From Bacteroidaceae bacterium (GTDB taxonomy: Bacteria > Bacteroidota > Bacteroidia > Bacteroidales > Bacteroidaceae): DNA of 6,870 nt. The translations under genes and the position numbers were made by a program. Of this stretch, positions 1 to 5,931 are shown piece by piece. Each line of letters begins with the position of its first letter. Positions within the stretch are counted from its first letter, which is position 1. The stretch is taken from NCBI GenBank assembly GCA_016292545.1, contig JAEDIG010000131.1, positions 1 to 6,870 on the forward strand, given 5' to 3'. A model generated the notes under the pieces. That model did not search any database. It saw only the letters and a list, made by a program, of their open reading frames with translations, and was not told the DNA's origin.

Positions 1-770
1 GGACTTTCCAGCCGTCCGCCCTTCATGATGTGGTGGCTCTTGCCGTCGTTGAACTTGATGCGATAAGGTTTCTTGGGGAATCCGGCCGAGGCATTGCCGC
101 GCACACGGGCCAGAATGGGATACTCCTGAATGAGTGTGCCTTCATCGTAGACAATGCACATCTGCGCCTCCAGTTCGTTCACCTTGTCCATGGGGTCGCG
201 GCCCGAAAGGGTGTGATAGGAAAGCGTGGGCAGGTTGGTGACCTGATAGAAGCGGCTGTCGTCGCCCTCGCCCGGATATCCGTAGAAGGCCAGTTCCGCC
301 AAATTGCAGCGTGCATCGGAAGGACCAACATAGCGCACATACCGGAATCCTCGGCTCACGTTCACCGTGGCATACGACATCTTGCCCAGCGGGCTCTGGT
401 CGGTGTCTATGAGATAGAGGGGCACCGCATCCAGGAAGTCCGGGTCGTTGGCACCTTCAATCACCGCCAGACAGCAGCGCTGGGGGCCTATGCCCGTGTT
501 TCGGGGCGACCACCCCACCCTCGTTATCACGCATTTCTTCCCCAGGTCGAGCCCCACCCACGTGCGGCTTCTGTCGTAGGAGGCAAAAAAGGTGTCATAG
601 TTGCCGTCAAACACCTTGGCCTTGGTGTTCACCACCACCGACTGTTGTCCCGTTTCATAGTCCACACTGTATTTTGTACCAATGATGGTTCCGCTAAGTT
701 TTGAACTCTGTGCCAACGCAATAACCGAGGTCATTGCAAAAAATAATGCAGGTAAAATCCGTCTTTTCAT
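1..770 (-). CDS. Secreted F5/8-like domain + CotH-type protein, partial (3' end off window)
   Basis: The gene is read from an ATG at 770 leftwards and has no stop before the edge, so only 256 N-terminal codons are present. Residues 1-20 form a signal peptide (MKRR, hydrophobic core, ALA before Q21), which predicts export. Residues about 45-165 look like a discoidin/F5-8 type C fold: AKVFDGNYDTFFAS near the start, TWVGLDLGKKCVITRVGW in the middle and FRYVRYVG...LAELAFYG at the end, the usual pattern of carbohydrate- or surface-binding modules. Residues 215-240 contain RGNASAGFPKKPYRIKF, very like the start of the CotH family (spore-coat-protein-H-like kinases, common in Bacteroidetes surface proteins). 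The catalytic part of CotH would lie outside the window, so kinase activity cannot be judged. The gene is divergent from the plus-strand genes and has its own promoter-like element. The signal peptide and F5/8 pattern are seen directly; the CotH call rests on one short motif. Confidence 0.8.
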   Translation of the reverse strand, partial: MKRRILPALFFAMTSVIALAQSSKLSGTIIGTKYSVDYETGQQSVVVNTKAKVFDGNYDTFFASYDRSRTWVGLDLGKKCVITRVGWSPRNTGIGPQRCCLAVIEGANDPDFLDAVPLYLIDTDQSPLGKMSYATVNVSRGFRYVRYVGPSDARCNLAELAFYGYPGEGDDSRFYQVTNLPTLSYHTLSGRDPMDKVNELEAQMCIVYDEGTLIQEYPILARVRGNASAGFPKKPYRIKFNDGKSHHIMKGGRLES

Positions 771-793
771 TCCGCTTTTTTTAATTTCACCTA

Positions 794-801
794 CAAAATT
801 A
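794..801 (-). promoter_or_regulatory. Bacteroidetes-type -7 element upstream of the CotH-like gene
   Basis: On the minus strand this reads TAATTTTG, a full match to the TAnnTTTG -7 consensus of Bacteroidetes housekeeping promoters. It lies 23 nt upstream of the ATG at 770, a plausible distance for a short AT-rich leader. The -33 TTTG partner is not clean: a GTTTAC lies upstream (825-830) at slightly long spacing. No Shine-Dalgarno sequence is seen before the ATG, which is normal for this phylum. Confidence 0.5.
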
Positions 802-929
802 TAAAAATCCCCGCACATGACCTAGTAAACGCTCCAAAAAAAGTATCGACCCTAGAAAGAAAACCTTTGGCATGCAAACCCCACCTCCCCATTTCTCTGC
901 AGCATTGTAGCATTATGACATTCCCCCGT

Positions 930-998
930 TTCACTGATGGCCAACCATGCTCTTCACTGATGGCCAACCTTGCCCCTCACTGATGACTCAGCTTATGT
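930..998. repeat. Three imperfect tandem units, period 23 bp
   Basis: TTCACTGATGGCCAACC occurs at 930-946 and again, identical, at 953-969. A third, decayed unit starts exactly one more period on, at 976; it keeps TCACTGATG (977-985) and then diverges. The third unit overlaps the 3' end and stop of the minus-strand EIIC-like reading frame, and the two good units lie just beyond it. This could be local slippage duplication at the end of that gene. Three units of this length are too few and too close together for a CRISPR array. Confidence 0.65.
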
Positions 999-1311
999 CC
1001 TTGAGGATGCGCATCACACCGTCTGTGGCACTGGAGCCCGCAGGCATGACGGCCAGAAAAGCCTTGAAGTGGCAAATGTCGTTCCAATGGGCCACGGATG
1101 CGATGACTGCCCCCACAAGAACACCCAGTACAAGCGAGTTGTCGGTGAGCAAAGCTGTGACAATGCCCAGCCCCACAAAACCCACACCCACATAGAGCCC
1201 CGACTTCAGGGCCTTTCCGAACTTCATGCCAATGCACAGTCCGATGACAGTGAACAATACAGGCATCATCACCGATGCCCCCATTTGAATGATGTAGCTG
1301 AATATATCCAT
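988..1311 (-). pseudogene. GatC-like PTS EIIC remnant or short membrane protein (107 aa)
   Basis: I chose the ATG at 1311 (MDIFSYIIQMGAS) over an upstream in-frame start at 1353, because from there the sequence lines up with the start of galactitol-type PTS EIIC permeases: a first membrane helix (about 10-28), then GMKFGKALKSGLYVGVGFVGLG (about 28-49), close to the GMK.G...K.GL.IGIGFVG.G pattern of GatC. GatC proteins are about 450 aa; this frame ends after 107. After TALLTDN (about 52-58) the similarity that I can recognise stops. Residues 60-107 contain one more hydrophobic stretch and a soluble tail that I cannot place. An internal deletion or a 3' replacement would explain this. No EIIA or EIIB gene is nearby. 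It could instead be an intact small membrane protein; which of the two is unresolved. Confidence 0.5.
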
Positions 1312-1451
1312 CGTATTTTCCGGTTTTATTGATAATACGTTTATGCAACGCATAATACTTAGGGGGAGGCGGTATTTTTTTCTCCTTCGTTAAGTAAAAC
1401 GGCCCGTCTGGGCGTATATATATATTATTGTATATAAAAAAAGACACTATC
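1312..1451. promoter_or_regulatory. Divergent intergenic region, AT-rich upstream of the DUF4861 gene
   Basis: This 140-bp spacer separates the minus-strand EIIC-like frame from the plus-strand DUF4861 gene, so it should hold the start signals of both. From 1414 to 1440 it is almost pure A/T. TATTATTG at 1423-1430 is one mismatch from the TAnnTTTG -7 element and lies 22 nt before the ATG at 1452, but no -33 TTTG is found at the right distance. A small GCCC/GGGC inverted repeat lies at about 1402-1413. The promoter assignment is an inference. Confidence 0.3.
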
Positions 1452-2657
1452 ATGAGAACAGGACTATCTGCTGTGCTGCTTGCGTGGACGCTGGCCTTGG
1501 GTGCCCAGGGGTCAGACGCGGGCAGGCATGTGACAATCACCATCAGTAATCCCAGCCCGTTTCAGCGGCAAGAAATAGTAGAAATAGATGCTCTCACCGT
1601 TCTCGACAGGCTGGGAGCAAAAGCCGACGCATCCCTGGTGATACAGAACGAGGCCGGACAGGAACTGTGCCACCAGCTGACCCACGACGGCAAGTTGCTC
1701 ATCGATGCAGCTGTGGGGCCGCGAGGGAGCTGGACAGTGAGGGCACTGCAAGGTACTCCCTCACGCTGGAAGGCCACGGTGGAAGGGGCTTTGTACAGGC
1801 AACGCAAGGATGACATTGCATGGGAAAACGACCGCTGTGCCTATCGTGTCTACGGCCCTGCATTGCAGCAAGCGGGCGAAAAGGCCTTTGGTATCGACGT
1901 GTGGGTGAAGAACACACCCGAGACCGTGGTGGCCAAGCGGTACGAGCAGGAAATCTCCAGCGGCTTGGCGGCCAAGAAGTTGAGACAAGAAGGCAAGGCC
2001 GACGAAGCAAAAAGGGTGCAGACCGAAGGGTCGTACCATCTGGACCACGGCAACGGAATGGACGGCTACGGGGTGGGCCCCACGCTCGGATGCGGAGCAC
2101 CCGCCCTTCTCTACGGCCACACAGTAATATACCCCTATTGCTACACCAGCTACCAGATCCTCGACAACGGCCCGCTGCGATTCACACTAAAGCTCGACTA
2201 TGGCACAAACGCCCTCGGCATCACGGAACACCGCATCATCACGCTCGACAAGGGAAGCCATTTCAACAAAATCAAAGTGTGGTATGACAACGTTGTCACA
2301 GCCCTATCCTTTTGTGCAGGAGTCGTATTGAATGGCAATGGTGCATTGCATCGCGACAAAAGGTATGTGGCATACGAAGACCCTACCGAGCAGCCCCAGG
2401 TGCACGGATCGTCCATCTACACGGCTGTCTTTTTCCCCTTCAATGCCGTATCCACGGGCCTCACTCCCGACAAGCTGAATGCTGTGTGCACCATCAAGCG
2501 CTATCAGGGCGAGGAAATTACGTACTACGCAGGTGCATCCTGGAGCCGCTACGATGTTGCAGACTTCACCGCATGGAAACAAACCATCAAGCGTGATATG
2601 GCGGCTGTGAACCAGCCTATGTCCGTAGCCGTGGGAAATCCAGTGCGGACGAAATAA
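1452..2657 (+). CDS. Secreted DUF4861 family protein
   Basis: This is a complete 401-aa protein. The frame is open further upstream to a TTG at 1428, but the ATG at 1452 begins a proper signal peptide (MRTGLSAVLLAWTLALGAQG), so I start there. Recognisable DUF4861 features are AYRVYGPALQ (about 130-139), FGIDVWVKNT (146-155), YHLDHGNGMDGYGVGPTLGCG (195-215), YPYCYTSYQILDNGPLRFTLKL (227-248), EHRIITLDKGSHFNKI (259-274) and YYAGASWSRYDVADFTAWK (358-376) near the C-terminus. The family is typical of Bacteroidetes and often sits in polysaccharide utilisation loci, notably with pectin or rhamnogalacturonan enzymes, but its biochemical role is not established to my knowledge. No SusC/SusD pair or glycoside hydrolase is in the window, so no substrate can be proposed. 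It appears monocistronic, with 62 bp before the sigma-factor gene and no clear terminator. Confidence 0.88.
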   Translation: MRTGLSAVLLAWTLALGAQGSDAGRHVTITISNPSPFQRQEIVEIDALTVLDRLGAKADASLVIQNEAGQELCHQLTHDGKLLIDAAVGPRGSWTVRALQGTPSRWKATVEGALYRQRKDDIAWENDRCAYRVYGPALQQAGEKAFGIDVWVKNTPETVVAKRYEQEISSGLAAKKLRQEGKADEAKRVQTEGSYHLDHGNGMDGYGVGPTLGCGAPALLYGHTVIYPYCYTSYQILDNGPLRFTLKLDYGTNALGITEHRIITLDKGSHFNKIKVWYDNVVTALSFCAGVVLNGNGALHRDKRYVAYEDPTEQPQVHGSSIYTAVFFPFNAVSTGLTPDKLNAVCTIKRYQGEEITYYAGASWSRYDVADFTAWKQTIKRDMAAVNQPMSVAVGNPVRTK

Positions 2658-2719
2658 ACCTAGCCCAAAAAAACTCACCTTTTGCGGTAGCACAGAGAAG
2701 GGTTTGTCGTATATAAGGT

Positions 2720-3250
2720 ATGAACAGTCAAACCTACATATCATTGGCAGAGGGACTTCGTCGTGTGGCTACGGCAGAAGCACGCCGCTATTTTCCGGAT
2801 GAAGATGATGTGGAGGATATGGCCCAGGAGGTGATGCTGCGCACATGGGAAAAACACCTGGTGCTGAAGCCCGACGAACGGATGCTACATGCCTATGTGG
2901 CCACACTGACCAGAAATCTGTGCAAGGACAAGCTGAAGGTGAAACGACGGCATCCCGTGCTCAGGCTCCTGTGGAGAACCAAGGAAGATGAAGAGGAAAC
3001 ATACATCCTTCCCTCATGTGACACTCCGCAGAGTCAGATGGAACTGGCAGAAACAGCTCGCATATACAGGCATGCCATGCAACAGCTGCCCTATAACTGG
3101 CGGCAGATTATGCTGATGAGAGGCGAAGAAGAAATGAGTTACGAACAAATAGCCCGAATCCTGGGTACCACGGAATCTTCTGTCCGTGGCACATTGTCCA
3201 AGGCCAAGAAGAGAATGCTGAACCTGATAAAGCAGAAGCTGGAAGAATAA
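2720..3250 (+). CDS. ECF-type RNA polymerase sigma factor
   Basis: The protein has 176 aa and the usual two-domain layout of extracytoplasmic-function sigma-70 factors. Region 2 spans about residues 15-78: DVEDMAQEVMLRTWEKH (30-46) is the core-binding region 2.2 pattern, and YVATLTRNLCKDKLKVKRR (59-77) the -10-recognising helix. A charged linker follows (about 85-110). Region 4 spans about 115-172 with the helix-turn-helix MSYEQIARILGTTESSVRGT (139-158), which would read the -35 element. There is no region 1 or 3, as expected. The ATG at 2720 gives the normal N-terminus. It is first in a run of closely spaced genes and is followed 30 nt later by a membrane protein fitting an anti-sigma factor. 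It probably directs RNA polymerase to its own operon and a small regulon; the signal is unknown. I see no clean housekeeping promoter in 2658-2719. Confidence 0.93.
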   Translation: MNSQTYISLAEGLRRVATAEARRYFPDEDDVEDMAQEVMLRTWEKHLVLKPDERMLHAYVATLTRNLCKDKLKVKRRHPVLRLLWRTKEDEEETYILPSCDTPQSQMELAETARIYRHAMQQLPYNWRQIMLMRGEEEMSYEQIARILGTTESSVRGTLSKAKKRMLNLIKQKLEE

Positions 3251-3280
3251 ATATATTGTGAAACATTTTGACATACAAAT

Positions 3281-3949
3281 ATGATTGACAAGGAATACAT
3301 ACAACAACTGCTGGACAAATACATGCAAAGCACCACCTCGCTGGAGGAGGAAAGAATCCTGAAGGATTTTTTTGCTGAATCCGACGATGTGCCCAAGGAA
3401 TGGAAAGGATTTGCAGTGCTCTTGGGCGGGATGGCCAGAAAGGAGTTTGAAAAAAGGCACGGACGGAGGAATATGGTATATCCATGGGTGGCGGCAGTGG
3501 CTGCATCAATCGCTTGCGTGCTGCTGTTCAGGTTCAGTCCACACCTCATTACTGATGAACATCCGTCCGCAAACCCCCTTGCAACCGCCATACAACCAAC
3601 AGATGCGGCCCAGAAAAACGCCCCTGTTTGCCAGCTGCCATCCAGCAAGGAAGAAGGCCGCCAACAGACGGTTGCTGCCCAATCGCAGAAACCAGCATCC
3701 CAAACGTTCCGTCCACGCACCCGTATCCGTTCCACATCTAGCATCAAGACCATAAAGAAGGAATCGGAAGATGTTACAGATGAGGAGATAATGAAAGAAT
3801 ATATCGAGGAAAACTTTACAACTCTAGAAACACAGATAGCCAGACAGGAAATAGAGCAACTGCTGGCAGACCGCAGTAAGGAGGAAAAGGGTCTGCGCGT
3901 GTGTATGAACGGAATCGGTAAACTAGTGAATATGGAAGACTATGAGTAA
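3281..3949 (+). CDS. Membrane-anchored anti-sigma-factor-like protein
   Basis: This 222-aa protein directly follows the ECF sigma gene. Residues 1-65 are cytoplasmic-type and carry LLDKYMQSTTSLEEERILKDFF (10-31), a pattern common at the start of small proteins encoded next to Bacteroidetes ECF sigma genes. One membrane helix follows (about 67-84, YPWVAAVAASIACVLLF). Residues 88-160 are Pro/Gln/Ser-rich, become strongly basic at 144-160 and look disordered. The C-terminal 60 residues are acidic and helical (DEEIMKEYIEENFTTLETQI) and would lie in the periplasm. The zinc-finger motif HxxxCxxC of many anti-sigma factors is absent, so binding would have to use another N-terminal fold. The anti-sigma role is inferred from gene order and topology. 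Its stop overlaps the next gene's start by 8 nt, implying translational coupling. Confidence 0.7.
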   Translation: MIDKEYIQQLLDKYMQSTTSLEEERILKDFFAESDDVPKEWKGFAVLLGGMARKEFEKRHGRRNMVYPWVAAVAASIACVLLFRFSPHLITDEHPSANPLATAIQPTDAAQKNAPVCQLPSSKEEGRQQTVAAQSQKPASQTFRPRTRIRSTSSIKTIKKESEDVTDEEIMKEYIEENFTTLETQIARQEIEQLLADRSKEEKGLRVCMNGIGKLVNMEDYE

Positions 3950-4853
3950 CAAGGCCATGAACATTGTCGTGCTTTGCCTGCTCTGTATCAGTCGGGCTTG
4001 GGCACAGGACACCACACGTGTGGTGCCGATGAAGGAGATTACAGCCGTCTACGAGATGTTGGACAGCCTGTTTCCCCACAGCGACTATGCAATACACCGG
4101 CAAAGCGAGGTGGCGTATTGGGTGAACCGGAAACTGCCGCCCGAATACGACCTGAAAAAGGGCTGGGAGCAAATACGCGCCTGCATCGACAAGCTGTATG
4201 CCCTGCCCGCAACAGGCAAGCAGATTTACAAGGACGACGCTCCAGAGGGTGTCATAATCTACGCATCGAGACCCAGCTTCAGGGACGGCGAGCAGGCAAA
4301 CTATGTGGAAATAATATTTGATAAGAAACACATTCATTTCTGCTACGAATCCCGAAAAAGGGAACCGGCAGACAGCCGCAAGGCCAACGATGCAATAGCA
4401 GAAGAGATGGATGCCCTGTTCAGGCCATATGTTTCCAGGAAGGAGGCCGTCCCCCAGTCCATCGTCTTCGACGGACCCACCTACCAATATCAGATGATCA
4501 CCTTCAACAACCCCCAAAAGGTAAAGCAGCGGGCCGAGGGGACTCTGTATGACATTCCGGGCTGTACGGAAGCAGACTGGAACCGTATTTTCGGGAAAAT
4601 TAAGTCGTATGCAAACACCGGACACGTGGAAGTAGCATGGAACGATGTGTATCGCCACTACGAGTGTGCAGAAATCCTGATAGACAGGACATCCACCATC
4701 CCCATCGTCTTTGCCGCAGCCTGGAAAGAGGGTGTCCTGAAGCTGCTGCGGCTGGAGGGCACACAGGATTATAACATCATCCTGCCACGAATATGGTCGG
4801 AAGACGACCATATATTCGACCCCAAAAAGAACACAGACAATCCAAAACCCTAA
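3942..4853 (+). CDS. Exported protein of unknown function in the sigma-factor operon
   Basis: This 303-aa protein has an N-terminal signal peptide (NIVVLCLLCISRAWA, likely cut before Q22), so it is periplasmic or surface-exposed. There is no Cys after the cleavage site and no further membrane segment. The first ATG (3942) overlaps the preceding stop; a second in-frame ATG at 3957 would also give a good signal peptide. The mature part is mixed alpha/beta in character, with a KKGWEQIRACIDKLYALP segment (about 72-89) and VIIYASRP (about 104-111). The last 10 residues are polar and low in complexity. I do not recognise a family or catalytic motif. Tight coupling to the sigma/anti-sigma pair suggests it is either a product of the regulon or part of signal sensing. 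Annotate as hypothetical. Confidence 0.75.
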   Translation: MSNKAMNIVVLCLLCISRAWAQDTTRVVPMKEITAVYEMLDSLFPHSDYAIHRQSEVAYWVNRKLPPEYDLKKGWEQIRACIDKLYALPATGKQIYKDDAPEGVIIYASRPSFRDGEQANYVEIIFDKKHIHFCYESRKREPADSRKANDAIAEEMDALFRPYVSRKEAVPQSIVFDGPTYQYQMITFNNPQKVKQRAEGTLYDIPGCTEADWNRIFGKIKSYANTGHVEVAWNDVYRHYECAEILIDRTSTIPIVFAAAWKEGVLKLLRLEGTQDYNIILPRIWSEDDHIFDPKKNTDNPKP

Positions 4854-4874
4854 AAAAACATCAAGCATATTATT

Positions 4875-5348
4875 ATGAAGAAGAGAATGACTACATTGGC
4901 CTTCGTCGCCATGGCAATGGCGGTGGGGCTCCATGCCCAGAATGCGGCACAGGCAGGGACCCATGTCGTAGATTTTGAGGAAACGGACATCATTGCCAAT
5001 CCCACCAAGAAGCAGCTTGTGGGCATATGGCAGATTCTTTTCAGACTTGGCAGCGAAGGGCGCAAGTACGCATCTTATTTCAAGATTATGGATGCCGACG
5101 GCCATTTCAGGAACCTGTCAATCATCAATGCGCGCACCTACAAACACGACATAAGCGTTCAGGGCACATGGAAGGTGAAAGACGGGGCACTGATAGAGAC
5201 CATAAGTCCTGGCATCGACAATCCGTTGGCCGGCAAAACGAACGCCATGGAGATGACGCTGAGCGAAGGCGGCAAACTGATGCACATCATCTGGATGAAC
5301 GCCACCACAGGTGTCCGTGTAGACGAGTATTGGGAGAAAATCCAGTAG
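4875..5348 (+). CDS. Exported DUF4488-like (lipocalin-like) protein, copy 1
   Basis: The 157-aa protein begins with a signal peptide (MKKRMTTLAFVAMAMAVGLHA, cut before Q22). After a short linker comes NPTKKQLVGIWQ (about 42-53). The G-x-W opening is typical of lipocalin-like small beta-barrel domains and fits DUF4488, a family of exported Bacteroidetes proteins of unknown function. Further strands are FKIMDADGHFRNL (69-81), VQGTWKVKDGALIETI (95-110) and MEMTLSEGGKLMHIIWMN (125-142), with VRVDEYWEKI at the end. It starts 21 nt after the preceding stop and is followed 32 nt later by a close paralogue, so both belong to the sigma-factor transcript. A ligand cannot be predicted. The family assignment is from memory of the pattern; the paralogy with the next gene is seen directly. 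Confidence 0.8.
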   Translation: MKKRMTTLAFVAMAMAVGLHAQNAAQAGTHVVDFEETDIIANPTKKQLVGIWQILFRLGSEGRKYASYFKIMDADGHFRNLSIINARTYKHDISVQGTWKVKDGALIETISPGIDNPLAGKTNAMEMTLSEGGKLMHIIWMNATTGVRVDEYWEKIQ

Positions 5349-5380
5349 ATTATCCATAACCCTAAATCCATAACAATTAA

Positions 5381-5857
5381 ATGAAGAAGAGAATGACTAC
5401 ATTGGCTATCATCGCCCTGGCAATGGTGATGGGCCTCCATGCCCAAACTGCGGCAAAGGCAGAGACAAAGGCTCCCGCCACAGTATCAGAGGAAACGGAT
5501 GTCATTGCCAATCCCACCAAGAAACAGCTTGTGGGTATATGGCAGGTGTTCAAGGACAAATCCGACGGCAGGATGTATGGGCCGTTATTCAAGATACTGG
5601 ATGCTGACGGTAAGTTCAAGAATCTGGCCCTGCACAACAAGCAGAATTTCAACTTCAAGATTAGCACGACAGGTTCATGGGAACTGAAAGAAGGGGCACT
5701 TGTAGAGACCATTGATGCCGACTGCGACAATGTATTTGCCGGCAAAACGAATGCCATGGAAATGACCTTGAGCGAAGGCGGCAAAATGATGCACATCATT
5801 TGGATGAACGTCACTTCTGGAGTCCGTGTAGACGAATACTGGGAGAAAGTCCGGTAG
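5381..5857 (+). CDS. Exported DUF4488-like (lipocalin-like) protein, copy 2
   Basis: The 158-aa protein is a tandem paralogue of the preceding gene. Both share an identical start (MKKRMTTLA), signal peptide end (GLHAQ), the segment IANPTKKQLVGIWQ (here 42-55), KTNAMEMTLSEGGK (122-135) and the C-terminal GVRVDEYWEK. They differ mainly at 56-118: this copy lacks one residue in the loop after GIWQ and has different residues at the likely barrel mouth (SDGRMYGPLFKI; NKQNFNFKISTTGSW). This pattern fits duplication followed by change of ligand specificity, which is an inference. It is last of the closely packed genes; a strong inverted repeat begins 12 nt after its stop. Confidence 0.8.
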   Translation: MKKRMTTLAIIALAMVMGLHAQTAAKAETKAPATVSEETDVIANPTKKQLVGIWQVFKDKSDGRMYGPLFKILDADGKFKNLALHNKQNFNFKISTTGSWELKEGALVETIDADCDNVFAGKTNAMEMTLSEGGKMMHIIWMNVTSGVRVDEYWEKVR

Positions 5858-5868
5858 CAAGAATCACA

Positions 5869-5910
5869 TTCACCGACGGACATGAGCGGCCCTATCTGTC
5901 CGTCGGTGAA
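5869..5910 (+). terminator. Perfect 14-bp inverted repeat between copy 2 and the LuxR-type gene
   Basis: Arms TTCACCGACGGACA (5869-5882) and TGTCCGTCGGTGAA (5897-5910) are exact reverse complements around a 14-nt loop. The RNA hairpin would be very stable and sits 12 nt after the upstream stop, as expected for a terminator. However, no T-run follows; the next bases are ATCAGCCCACCCCCTAG and then the ATG of the regulator at 5932. It could therefore be a non-canonical terminator, an mRNA-stabilising or processing hairpin that sets different expression for the genes on either side, or a dyad operator bound by a regulator. Confidence 0.6.
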
Positions 5911-5931
5911 ATCAGCCCACCCCCTAGAACC

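Noticed and set aside
30..704. A 224-codon open frame on the plus strand
   Set aside because: The minus strand of the same stretch encodes a protein with a signal peptide, F5/8-like pattern and CotH motif; the plus frame has none of these.
930..998. Possible small CRISPR array from the evenly spaced repeats
   Set aside because: The period is only 23 bp with 6-bp spacers, the third unit is degraded and no cas gene is present.
977..1543. Long minus-strand frame crossing the intergenic region and the start of the DUF4861 gene
   Set aside because: Its translation is Cys/His-rich with no family pattern, and it overlaps the EIIC-like frame, whose membrane segments make better sense.
2658..2719. 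Housekeeping promoter before the sigma-factor gene
   Set aside because: TTTG occurs at 2681-2684 and 2703-2706, but neither spacing nor the TA of a TAnnTTTG element fits; an autoregulated ECF promoter is possible but cannot be shown.
3816..5105. A 429-codon open frame on the minus strand
   Set aside because: It lies opposite three plus-strand genes with signal peptides, operon spacing and, for one, a clear paralogue. It shows no domain or signal peptide and looks like an antisense frame left open by codon bias.
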